Source: Streptosporangiaceae bacterium
Lineage (GTDB): Bacteria > Actinomycetota > Actinomycetes > Streptosporangiales > Streptosporangiaceae
Reading direction: 5' to 3'
DNA length: 7,292 bases
Assembly: GCA_030038715.1 (NCBI GenBank)
Contig: JASHSO010000526.1
Location: 1-7,292 of the forward strand
A program made the translations under genes and the position numbers. The notes beneath the pieces were generated by a model that saw only the letters and a program-made list of their open reading frames with translations, had not been told where the DNA came from and did no database searches. Positions 1 to 5,581 of this stretch are shown in pieces (position 1 is the stretch's first letter; every line of letters begins with the position of its first letter).

Positions 1-1161
1 CTTGCGGTGGCACGCGAGTTCCTGCTGCGGCGGCCGGGATCCAGCGTGCTCGTCATCGACAAGCAGGCACGGGTCGGGTACCACCAGACCGGCCACAACT
101 CCGGCGTGATCCACAGTGGCGTGTACTACCGCCCCGGCTCGCTCAAGGCGCGGCTGTGCGTGGAGGGCGCCAGGCTGATGCAGGAGTTCTGCGACGCGCG
201 CGGCGTGCCGTACGAGCGCTGCGGGAAGCTGATCGTCGCCGTACGCGACGCGGAACTGCCACGGCTGGACGAGCTGCTTGCACGCGGTCGGGCGAACGGC
301 GTGCCAGGGCTGCGCCGGGTCACGGCAGGCGAGATCGCCGACATCGAGCCGCAGTGTCGCGGGCTAGCCGCACTGCACTCGCCGGCCACCGGGATCGTCG
401 ACTTCGGCGCCGTGGCCAGGGCGCTGCAGAGCGAGCTGGGCGAGCAGGGCACCGAGGTCGCGCTGGGCACTGAGATCGAGTCGGTGCGCCGCGACCGTGG
501 CGAGACCGTGCTCGCCCACTCGGCGGGTGCCTACCGGGCGGCCTGGGCGATCACGTGCGCCGGGTTGTGGTCAGACCGGCTGGCGGCCTCCGCGGGAGCC
601 CCAGCCGACCCGCGGATCGTGCCGTTCCGCGGCGCGTACCTCCGGCTGGCGCCTGGGCAGCCGCAGGTGGTCCGCGGCATGGTGTATCCCGTGCCCGACC
701 CGGAGCTGCCGTTCCTCGGGGTACACGTGACCAGGCACATCGACGGCCACGTGCTACTCGGCCCGACCGCGATGCTGGTCGCGGCCCGGGATGCCTATGA
801 CCTGCGCACGGTGCGGCTCGGCGACGTGCTGTCCACGCTGTGCTGGCCGGGCACCTGGTCGGTGGCCAGGCGGTTCTGGCGCACCGGGGTGGCCGAGCTG
901 CATATGGCCGCCAGCCGGGCCGCGTTCGTCCGCGCGTGCGCCCGGTACGTGCCGGCCCTGGAGTCGATGCAGCTCGACGCGGCCTCGTCGAGCGGCGTCC
1001 GGGCTCAGGCGGTTGCCCGGGATGGGCAGCTGCTGGACGACTTCGCGATTTCGCATACTCCTGGCGCGACTCACGTCAGGAACGCCCCGTCCCCGGCGGC
1101 GACGTCGTCGCTCGCGCTGGCCAGGGAGATCGTTGACCGGTACGAGGCGGCCGCGCGGTGA
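1..1161 (+). CDS. lhgO: L-2-hydroxyglutarate oxidase (FAD-dependent), N-terminus cut by window edge
   Basis: This enzyme oxidises L-2-hydroxyglutarate to 2-oxoglutarate with FAD, a metabolite-repair or lysine/glutarate breakdown step; characterised homologues pass electrons to the membrane quinone pool. The frame is open from base 1 and gives 386 residues ending at TGA 1159-1161. The family has roughly 400 residues, so only about 15-20 are missing, including the FAD-binding GxGxxG, which should lie just upstream. The GTG at base 7 is internal, not the start. Recognisable motifs are HQTGHNSGVIHSGVYY (about residues 26-41), the FLGVHVTRHIDGHVLLGPTA stretch (about 238-257) and a C-terminal GVRAQAV...DGQLLDDF...HVRNAPSPAATSSLA block, all typical of LhgO within the DAO (glycine oxidase-like) superfamily. 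It converges on the next gene with an 11-bp gap. The assignment to LhgO rather than a generic DAO enzyme rests on these motifs and is quite secure. Confidence 0.92.
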   Translation, partial: LAVAREFLLRRPGSSVLVIDKQARVGYHQTGHNSGVIHSGVYYRPGSLKARLCVEGARLMQEFCDARGVPYERCGKLIVAVRDAELPRLDELLARGRANGVPGLRRVTAGEIADIEPQCRGLAALHSPATGIVDFGAVARALQSELGEQGTEVALGTEIESVRRDRGETVLAHSAGAYRAAWAITCAGLWSDRLAASAGAPADPRIVPFRGAYLRLAPGQPQVVRGMVYPVPDPELPFLGVHVTRHIDGHVLLGPTAMLVAARDAYDLRTVRLGDVLSTLCWPGTWSVARRFWRTGVAELHMAASRAAFVRACARYVPALESMQLDAASSSGVRAQAVARDGQLLDDFAISHTPGATHVRNAPSPAATSSLALAREIVDRYEAAAR

Positions 1162-1172
1162 GCATGTTCGCG

Positions 1173-2291
1173 TCAGCTGAGCACGCCGCATGCGTACAGG
1201 CCCAGGGCGGCAGCGGCGAGCTGGAGGGGAACGAGGGACATTCCGGCGGCAGTGAATGTCCGCACGCTGAAACGTGCTCCGCCGTCCCGCGCGATCCGGC
1301 GCGAGATCAGGCTCGCCACCGAGCCGGTGATGAGCAGGTTTGGTCCTATCGTTGTGGCCAGGATGGCCGCCCACAACGACACGAGCCCAGTCGGGGTGAA
1401 CGCTGCCGCGGCCGGCAGGTTGCTGACTGACGTGGCGAGCGCTGTGCCGGAGGCTAGCTGGATGAGGAAGGTGCCGTGCAGCACGAGGCCGGTTCCGAGC
1501 AGGGCGCGGACGGCGGAGGCGATCAGGAACATCGGCAGGAGGTCGGACAGCGCGCCAATTGACGGGCCGGAATCGCCGTCCACCTGTCGGCTAGGCGCCG
1601 GCGGCCCGGCCAGCGCGCTGCCGGTCGGCTGCCGGTTGCTCCCAGCCGGCGCGGAGTTCTCTGCCCTCGCGGACCACAAGGCCAGTGGTGCGATCGTGAG
1701 AACGGCGACGAGCAGCCAGGCCGCCCAGGAGTCGCCGAGATATGCGGCCGGGGTGAGGTGCGCGTGGCCAGGCGTGCGACCTGTCCCGGTGTTGTCCAGC
1801 AGGAGCAGGTTGGTGATGTTGGAGGTGGGCAGTAGGAACGAGGTCGCGTTGGCCGTCACCGCGACGGCGACAGCCAGCCGGCCGGCGGGCAGTTCCTGGC
1901 GCCGTGCGACCCGTAGGGCCACCGGCACCGCGACCACGACGGCAACGTCGAGGTTGACAAGTGCGCTGAGGCCCGCGGTCAGCGCGAGCACCGCGACTGC
2001 CGAAGCGGCTCGGCTGGCGTGGGCCGGCACGGCGGCGCGGGCGAGAGCGCGGAACGCGCCGAGTTTGCCGGCTAGCGCCGCGGCAACGATGATGGCCGCC
2101 AGCGTCGCGAACGGCCCGCACGTGGCCAGTGCCGCCGTCACGCTTGCATGCGGCCGCAGGCTAGCGGCCAGGATTGCCAGGCCGATCCCGACTGCCCACA
2201 ATACGACGCGAACCCAGTCGGTTGGTGACGTGATCGTGGCAGATTCACGACATTCTTTGACCGCAGTAATCCTCGCGCTTCCTCTCTGCAA
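1173..2291 (-). CDS. ArsB/SLC13-type anion permease
   Basis: This is a polytopic inner-membrane transporter of the ion transporter superfamily (ArsB, CitMHS, NhaD, SLC13). It has two repeat halves, each with a signature: ALVNLDVAVVVAVPVA (about residues 110-125) with NATSFLLPTSNITNLLLL (about 148-165), and SVSNLPAAAAF (about 288-298) with IGPNLLITGSVASLI (about 315-329). In this fold those stretches form the paired re-entrant substrate and cation sites. A hydrophilic loop (about 208-246, Pro/Ser/Gln-rich) separates the halves. At 372 residues it is shorter than typical ArsB (about 420). Arsenite efflux is possible, but no arsR, arsC or arsA is in view, so the substrate is open. The start is uncertain: TTG 2289-2291 is the first start codon of the frame and has no Shine-Dalgarno; another in-frame TTG lies at residue 31, at the first membrane helix. 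It is divergent from the MerR gene, which may regulate it. Confidence 0.82.
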   Translation of the reverse strand: MQRGSARITAVKECRESATITSPTDWVRVVLWAVGIGLAILAASLRPHASVTAALATCGPFATLAAIIVAAALAGKLGAFRALARAAVPAHASRAASAVAVLALTAGLSALVNLDVAVVVAVPVALRVARRQELPAGRLAVAVAVTANATSFLLPTSNITNLLLLDNTGTGRTPGHAHLTPAAYLGDSWAAWLLVAVLTIAPLALWSARAENSAPAGSNRQPTGSALAGPPAPSRQVDGDSGPSIGALSDLLPMFLIASAVRALLGTGLVLHGTFLIQLASGTALATSVSNLPAAAAFTPTGLVSLWAAILATTIGPNLLITGSVASLISRRIARDGGARFSVRTFTAAGMSLVPLQLAAAALGLYACGVLS

Positions 2292-2338
2292 ATTCAGGTC
2301 GGCGGTGCCCGTCGCCCCGTGTCGTGCGCTGAGCCCGA

Positions 2339-2359
2339 CCGGCGCTCTTTACGCGCCGG
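2339..2359. repeat. Hairpin in the permease/merR divergent region
   Basis: A perfect 7-bp GC-rich stem (CCGGCGC / GCGCCGG) encloses a 7-base loop TCTTTAC. It lies 48 bp upstream of the permease start and about 180 bp upstream of the MerR start, in the 249-bp non-coding gap 2292-2540. No T-run follows on either strand, so an operator, or a structure in one of the 5' leaders, is as likely as a terminator. Its role is unknown. Confidence 0.45.
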
Positions 2360-2373
2360 GCGCTCAAGGGCCA

Positions 2374-2397
2374 CAGTTCCGCGTTGTTCCAGTTCCG
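2374..2397. repeat. CAGTTCCG direct repeat with a third GTTCC copy
   Basis: CAGTTCCG occurs at 2374-2381 and 2390-2397, 16 bp start to start, and a further GTTCC sits between them at 2386-2390. On the minus strand, which faces the permease, these read GGAAC, the core of an ECF-sigma -35 element, but I see no matching GTT -10 element at 16-17 bp from any copy. A regulator-binding site in the divergent control region is the more cautious reading. Confidence 0.3.
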
Positions 2398-2540
2398 TGC
2401 CGCTATACGAGCGCTCTGGCGCCCGCGTCCCCCATGGCACCTGCCGCGTGTCGCTGGCCATCGTCGCGGTACCACGGCGTCTTGAGTCCCGCCGGGCGAA
2501 GGCAGTGGTCAGCGACCTACCAACGCGATGTTACACGATA

Positions 2541-3005
2541 ATGTCAGATCTTGAAGCCCCGCGCGATGACGAGCTGATGGCCATCCCCCGGCTAGCAGAG
2601 CGGGTGGGCGTGACCCCGAGGGTGCTGCGTTACTGGGAGGAGCAGGGGCTGATCAGTCCGACCCGCGAGCATGGAAAGCTGCGCTACTCACCGCGAGACG
2701 TCGCCATCGCGGCTCTGATCCGCCGGCTGCTGGACGCCGGGGCAGGAGTGGAGGGCATCCGGATGCTGAAGCGCATGGCCGAGCGTGACGTCCGCCGCAG
2801 CGCACTGACCGGGGATGAGAACGCGCTCGTCGAGGAGGCGCTGCGGATTCTCTATCAGCGCAAGGCCTTCCGCGAGGAGGCCGGCATGGACGAAGAGCAC
2901 TACCCAGAGGGTAAGCCGCCACCCGGCCCGCGGAGGGTACCCGGCGAGCCGCCGCCCGGCCCAGGCAAGGCACCCGGCGGTCCGCGGCGCGGACCGCGTG
3001 GCTGA
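2541..3005 (+). CDS. Short MerR-family transcriptional regulator with Pro/Gly-rich tail
   Basis: This is a DNA-binding protein of 154 residues. The N-terminal winged helix-turn-helix (about 13-38, IPRLAERVGVTPRVLRYWEE) is followed by the MerR wing (GKLRYSPRDV, about 45-54) and a helical region (about 55-118) that should dimerise as the usual coiled coil. There is no cysteine, so it is not a metal sensor of the CueR/ZntR kind, and no effector-binding domain follows. Residues 122-154 are an unusual Pro/Gly/Arg tail built of an 11-residue repeat. The frame is open upstream to GTG 2319, but the extra residues do not resemble MerR; ATG 2541 or ATG 2577 (residue 13) fits the family. Neither has a good Shine-Dalgarno. 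It lies divergent from the permease, the classical arrangement for a MerR regulator and its target, and is separated from the downstream DUF6230 gene by 422 bp. The target is inferred only from position. Confidence 0.85.
   Translation: MSDLEAPRDDELMAIPRLAERVGVTPRVLRYWEEQGLISPTREHGKLRYSPRDVAIAALIRRLLDAGAGVEGIRMLKRMAERDVRRSALTGDENALVEEALRILYQRKAFREEAGMDEEHYPEGKPPPGPRRVPGEPPPGPGKAPGGPRRGPRG
2913..3002 (+). repeat. 33-bp tandem repeat coding the MerR tail
   Basis: The tail is an 11-residue unit: KPPPGPRRVPG (2913-2945), EPPPGPGKAPG (2946-2978) and a degenerate third copy GPRRGPRG (2979-3002). The 16 bases 2914-2929 and 2947-2962 differ at a single position, which points to recent slippage or duplication. 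Pro/Gly/Arg tails of this type are usually disordered and positively charged. Confidence 0.7.
2977..2997 (+). other. Stem-loop inside the 3' end of the MerR gene
   Basis: A perfect 9-bp stem GCGGTCCGC / GCGGACCGC with a 3-base loop ends five bases before the stop codon (3003-3005). No T-run follows. It might protect or attenuate the transcript or act as an early terminator, or it may simply result from the Pro/Gly/Arg codon repeat. Confidence 0.4.
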
Positions 3006-3028
3006 GCCGTCGGTGCCGCCTGCCGGCC

Positions 3029-3123
3029 GGACCGTGGCCTAGCGAACCCTCCAATTCGCCCAGTGGGGGCTGCTCCCTACCGGCGACTCGCCTCGAGCCG
3101 GTCCGTCTAGACGGCCACGGTCC
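3029..3123. repeat. 11-bp inverted repeat enclosing a 12-bp palindrome
   Basis: GGACCGTGGCC (3029-3039) and GGCCACGGTCC (3113-3123) are perfect inverted copies 73 bp apart. Overlapping the right arm is a perfect 12-bp palindrome CCGTCTAGACGG (3103-3114). The span contains no credible gene. The arms could close a long cruciform or RNA stem, or be paired protein-binding sites. It lies 23 bp after the MerR stop and about 170 bp before the candidate promoter of the DUF6230 gene. Confidence 0.5.
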
Positions 3124-3126
3124 CGC

Positions 3127-3143
3127 AGCCACCGATGGTGGCT
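3127..3143 (+). terminator. Candidate intrinsic terminator after the MerR gene
   Basis: A perfect 7-bp stem AGCCACC / GGTGGCT has a tight 3-base loop (GAT), followed immediately by the perfect 10-bp palindrome GCTCGCGAGC (3141-3150). Actinobacterial terminators often lack a T-run, as here. It lies about 120 bp after the MerR stop and before the promoter of the next unit, which suits termination; an operator cannot be excluded. Confidence 0.45.
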
Positions 3144-3289
3144 CGCGAGCGGCGCTACGGGGCTCGTCAAGGCCCTAGCCAGGCAGCCAGGGCGACACGC
3201 CGAGCGCGTAGCGCGGGCCGGGGCGCACGAGTGCCTGCGTATAGAATCGCTGCTGCGTACCGGGGGAATAAAGGTCGTTCAGATGACTC

Positions 3290-3318
3290 TTGACCAACGC
3301 CTTACTCATGGGTAACTT
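3290..3318 (+). promoter_or_regulatory. Candidate promoter of the DUF6230/DUF6114 unit
   Basis: A -35 box TTGACC (3290-3295, five of six consensus bases) is followed by exactly 17 bp and a -10 box TAACTT (3313-3318, fitting the actinobacterial TAnnnT). Transcription would start near 3325, giving a leader of about 100 bases before ATG 3428. The -35 box overlaps the most upstream TTG start of the open frame (3290), which argues against that start. The rest of 3151-3289 shows no gene. Confidence 0.5.
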
Positions 3319-3415
3319 AGCTGCTGATCGGCCGTGGAAGATGTCTCGGCCTGTGTGGCGCCGGATCGCCTTACGTCTCGGCTCACCAGGCACGTGGCGT
3401 CTATCGCGGGCATTT

Positions 3416-3422
3416 GGGGGAG
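3416..3422 (+). promoter_or_regulatory. Ribosome binding site deciding the DUF6230 start
   Basis: GGGGGAG lies five bases before ATG 3428. The earlier in-frame candidates (TTG 3290, ATG 3308 and the ATG at residue 18 of the longest frame) lack a comparable site and lie at or just after the candidate promoter. Confidence 0.6.
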
Positions 3423-3427
3423 CCGCA

Positions 3428-4045
3428 ATGGCCTCGTCCGGGAACAGAGCATCAGGGCCGCGGGGGCGGACTCGGTGGCGACGCTTCGCCCTCATCTTGC
3501 TGCCCTCGCTGGCGGTTGCCGGCGTGCTGGTGTTGCTCACCGCTCAGAGCGTGCTGGCCGTCTCCTTCAGCATCTCCGGGACGCCGTTCACTGTCACGGC
3601 CCGAGAACTCAAAGGCCAGGGGTTCGAGCAGTTCGCCGTGATTGACCAGTCAGCACTGAGCAACCTGCCAGGCCACAAGAGTGACATCGTGCTCACGGCC
3701 AATGCGATTCGGTCGGCGACGCTCAGTCATCTCTGCCAGAGCCTGACAATCGCCGGCGTGACGCTGCGGATCACCGCTGGCGACGGTAGCACGCCGGTCA
3801 CGGCTACCGACCTGGTCGTCGATGCCGACAAGTTCTCCGGCGCAAGCGCCTCATTCACCCACATCAGCATCGGGCAGGACGCCAGCACACTCACCGAAGT
3901 GCCCGGGGTGCGCGGACCTGCTGGTGAGTTTGGCGAAGAGGCCGCGACGATCACCATCACGGACCTGCGTCAGCATGCGTATGCGACCACGGCGGGCACC
4001 TTTACCCTGCCGGGCTTCAGCTTGTCGTTCGGCAGCGCTTGCTAG
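3428..4045 (+). CDS. DUF6230 family exported protein
   Basis: A 205-residue protein with a basic N-terminus (PRGRTRWRRF, 11-20), one hydrophobic helix (20-43) and a beta-rich exported domain. The helix ends in SVLA followed by VSFSIS, so it is either a signal peptidase I site or a membrane anchor. The exported part starts with FSISGTPFTVTARELKGQGF (47-66), a pattern I know from DUF6230 proteins of Streptomyces, and has the family's HLCQS cysteine (C103), an ATTAGTFTLPG segment (187-197) and a C-terminal cysteine (C205); the two cysteines could pair outside the cell. Length from ATG 3428 matches the family. The stop shares its last base with the start of the DUF6114 gene, so the two are probably translationally coupled and their products partners in the envelope. 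Function is unknown; the name 'cholesterol esterase' that I recall for some homologues has no visible catalytic support here. Confidence 0.85.
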   Translation: MASSGNRASGPRGRTRWRRFALILLPSLAVAGVLVLLTAQSVLAVSFSISGTPFTVTARELKGQGFEQFAVIDQSALSNLPGHKSDIVLTANAIRSATLSHLCQSLTIAGVTLRITAGDGSTPVTATDLVVDADKFSGASASFTHISIGQDASTLTEVPGVRGPAGEFGEEAATITITDLRQHAYATTAGTFTLPGFSLSFGSAC

Positions 4046-5220
4046 TGAGTACTACAGGCGACGACAACGGTGGCTCGGGCGGATACGAGTCGGCACATGG
4101 CTCCGTCGGCGGCGCGACTGACAGCGTCCTCTGGCGCGCTGTCGATGCTTTCCGTGAGTGGCGCAACACCAGGCCTTTCTGGGGCGGGCTGCTTGTCTTC
4201 TTCGGTGGGGCAGTAATCCTGCTGTCGGAGCAGGCACCCATCCCGGTCATCATTCACATTGGCCTGCAGGGCCTGGCCGGCTATCTCATTCCGCTGGTCA
4301 TGGTGCTGTGTGCAGTGCTGCTGCTAGTTAATCCAGTGCAGCGCACGTTCTACGCGCTGCTCGCGGTCGTGCTTGCCCTTGCCTCCTGGATCACCTCGAA
4401 TCTCGGCGGCTTTTTCGTCGGCATGCTGCTCGGCGTCATCGGCGGCTCGCTCGCCTTTGCCTGGGAACAGCGTGACGGGCAAGTGCACCGTGTCGGCTTA
4501 CACCGTCGCAACCGCGGTGAGTGGCTGAGGACCTGGCTTCGGCGGCAGACGCCGTCGGCGGGGCTCTCGCTGATCCTTGGCCCGCAGCGGAATGACACCG
4601 AGGAACTGCCTTTCCCGGCGGACGATGAGCCGGGCGGCTCGGGGTTCGGCGATGACCGCGAACGAGACCATGGCGGTGGCGGCGGTTTCCGACTCTGGGC
4701 GGTGTCGGTAGCTGTGGCGGCTGCGATCATGACGGCGGGCTCGTTACCTCATCAGTCCGGTCACAGCAGCGGGCCCGTGACCCCACGACCAGCCGAGGTG
4801 CCGGCCCGGCCGCGTCCCGCATGGGGGACACCGTCGGACCTCACGGCGAAGCTCGCCGTACTCCGCGGCTTGTCGTTCGACGGTGTCGCCGAGCTGACGA
4901 CGGCGCGCGGCCGGGTGCGGTTGCTGAAGTTCAGCATGAGATCCCTGACGCTGTCCGGTATCACCTTCAGCGCGGTCGTCGGGCCGGGGCTCTCCGTTAT
5001 GGTCGGCGCGTCGTCGCTCAGCGTGCGAGGTAATGTCGTCCTGCTCGCGAGACAGATCAGCGGCCGCCTCGACGGCACTGTGGTCACCTACACAGTCCAG
5101 CGGCCGCCGCTCTCGGTACCCGGCAACGTGGTCGTGGCGAATTTGGTTGCGACCCGGGCCTGCATGATCGGGAGCGCCGTGCAGGAGGTCAAGTCGGCTG
5201 ACGTCGGCATGCCAGGCTAG
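4045..5220 (+). CDS. DUF6114 membrane protein with exported C-terminal beta domain
   Basis: A 391-residue protein from GTG 4045, which overlaps the preceding TAG by one base (TAGTG). The N-terminal 30 residues are Gly/Ser-rich and cytoplasmic. FREWRNTRPFWGGLLVFFGG (37-56) opens the DUF6114 domain, four helices at about 44-61, 79-96, 101-117 and 119-139. A basic then acidic loop follows (141-213, HRRNRGEWLRTWLRRQ then EELPFPADDE, ending in five glycines), a fifth helix (about 215-233), a Pro-rich linker and a 130-residue beta-rich domain (about 262-391) with strands such as RVRLLKFSMRSLTLSGITF. By the positive-inside rule the N-terminus and the loop are cytoplasmic and the last domain is outside. 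C373 is the only exported cysteine. I recall DUF6114 next to DUF6230 in many Streptomyces genomes. Likely the membrane partner of the upstream protein; the activity is unknown. The longer TTG 4039 start is less likely. Confidence 0.85.
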   Translation: MSTTGDDNGGSGGYESAHGSVGGATDSVLWRAVDAFREWRNTRPFWGGLLVFFGGAVILLSEQAPIPVIIHIGLQGLAGYLIPLVMVLCAVLLLVNPVQRTFYALLAVVLALASWITSNLGGFFVGMLLGVIGGSLAFAWEQRDGQVHRVGLHRRNRGEWLRTWLRRQTPSAGLSLILGPQRNDTEELPFPADDEPGGSGFGDDRERDHGGGGGFRLWAVSVAVAAAIMTAGSLPHQSGHSSGPVTPRPAEVPARPRPAWGTPSDLTAKLAVLRGLSFDGVAELTTARGRVRLLKFSMRSLTLSGITFSAVVGPGLSVMVGASSLSVRGNVVLLARQISGRLDGTVVTYTVQRPPLSVPGNVVVANLVATRACMIGSAVQEVKSADVGMPG

Positions 5221-5259
5221 CTCCGGCACGCCCGGATGGCGCCGGCCCGCCCGGCTAGC
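5216..5259. terminator. Possible bidirectional terminator between converging genes
   Basis: GCTAGC occurs at 5216-5221 and 5254-5259 and can pair with itself across the 34-bp gap; each copy contains the TAG stop of the gene on its side. Inside, CCGGC (5223-5227) can pair with GCCGG (5241-5245). The placement suits a shared terminator, but the stems are short and there is no T-run. Confidence 0.3.
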
Positions 5260-5488
5260 GCCGCCGCCCGAGGAAGAAGTACGTCAGCGGAGCGCCACCG
5301 CATGAGTTGATCAGCAGCACAGCGGTGGCCCAGGCCCACTTCGGGCCGCGGATCTGGCTTGCCGGGCGGCGCTTGATGTCGACAAGAGCAGCCGCCTTCA
5401 GGCAGGCCTCCGCGGTTCCTGCTACGACGATGAACCTGCGGGTACGCACGCTGAGGTCGCGCCACTTCTTCTTGTTCTTGGCGGGCAT
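5255..5488 (-). CDS. Small two-helix membrane protein, PLDc_N-like
   Basis: A 77-residue protein. A Lys/Arg-rich start (MPAKNKKKWRDLS) is followed by helix 1 (about 18-36, RFIVVAGTAEACLKAAALVD), a polar turn RRPASQIRGPKW (41-51) and helix 2 (about 51-72), ending in FFLGRRR. The 'D-RRP-QIRGPKW-W...YFFLGRR' pattern is that of the phospholipase D nuclease N-terminal (PLDc_N) domain, which in many actinomycetes occurs alone as a small membrane protein with no nuclease attached. No catalytic HKD motif is present, so no enzyme activity is implied. The frame extends 22 codons upstream, but ATG 5486-5488 has a strong Shine-Dalgarno and begins the recognisable part. It lies 93 bp downstream of the kinase gene on the same strand and may be read from it or from its own promoter. 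Confidence 0.8.
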   Translation of the reverse strand: MPAKNKKKWRDLSVRTRRFIVVAGTAEACLKAAALVDIKRRPASQIRGPKWAWATAVLLINSCGGAPLTYFFLGRRR

Positions 5489-5492
5489 GACG

Positions 5493-5500
5493 TCCTCTCC
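5493..5500 (-). promoter_or_regulatory. Ribosome binding site of the PLDc_N-like gene
   Basis: Read on the minus strand, GGAGAGGA lies four bases before ATG 5488 (the GGAG core eight bases away). It fixes the start at 5488 rather than at the upstream start of the same open frame at 5554. Confidence 0.65.
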
Positions 5501-5529
5501 GCGCCTGCAACGGCACTGCCGATGGCCGC

Positions 5530-5535
5530 ACTCTA
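5530..5535 (-). promoter_or_regulatory. Possible -10 box of the PLDc_N-like gene
   Basis: On the minus strand the sequence reads TAGAGT, fitting TAnnnT, with transcription expected near 5523, about 35 bases before the start codon. No -35 box is recognisable at 17-18 bp, so this is a weak call; read-through from the kinase gene is an alternative. Confidence 0.25.
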
Positions 5536-5581
5536 CATCTGGTCGTGCCCGCATGCCTCGGTGGCGGCTCGCTAGCGACTG

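Noticed and set aside
754..1374. 206-codon minus-strand frame across the lhgO end and the permease end
   Set aside because: It is antisense to the well-supported LhgO sequence, overlaps the permease end, and is a low-complexity Arg/Pro/Gly-rich translation.
2374..2397. ECF-sigma promoter on the minus strand based on GGAAC
   Set aside because: No GTT -10 element is found 16-17 bp from any of the three GGAAC copies.
2481..2487. CTTGAGT, identical to one half of the HspR-binding HAIR repeat (CTTGAGT-N7-ACTCAAG)
   Set aside because: The second half is absent at the required distance, and the neighbouring MerR protein is not clearly HspR.
1252..2541. 429-codon open frame on the plus strand
   Set aside because: It lies opposite the permease, is rich in Ala/Arg/Ser with no domain pattern, and arises from the high-GC codon bias of the real gene on the minus strand.
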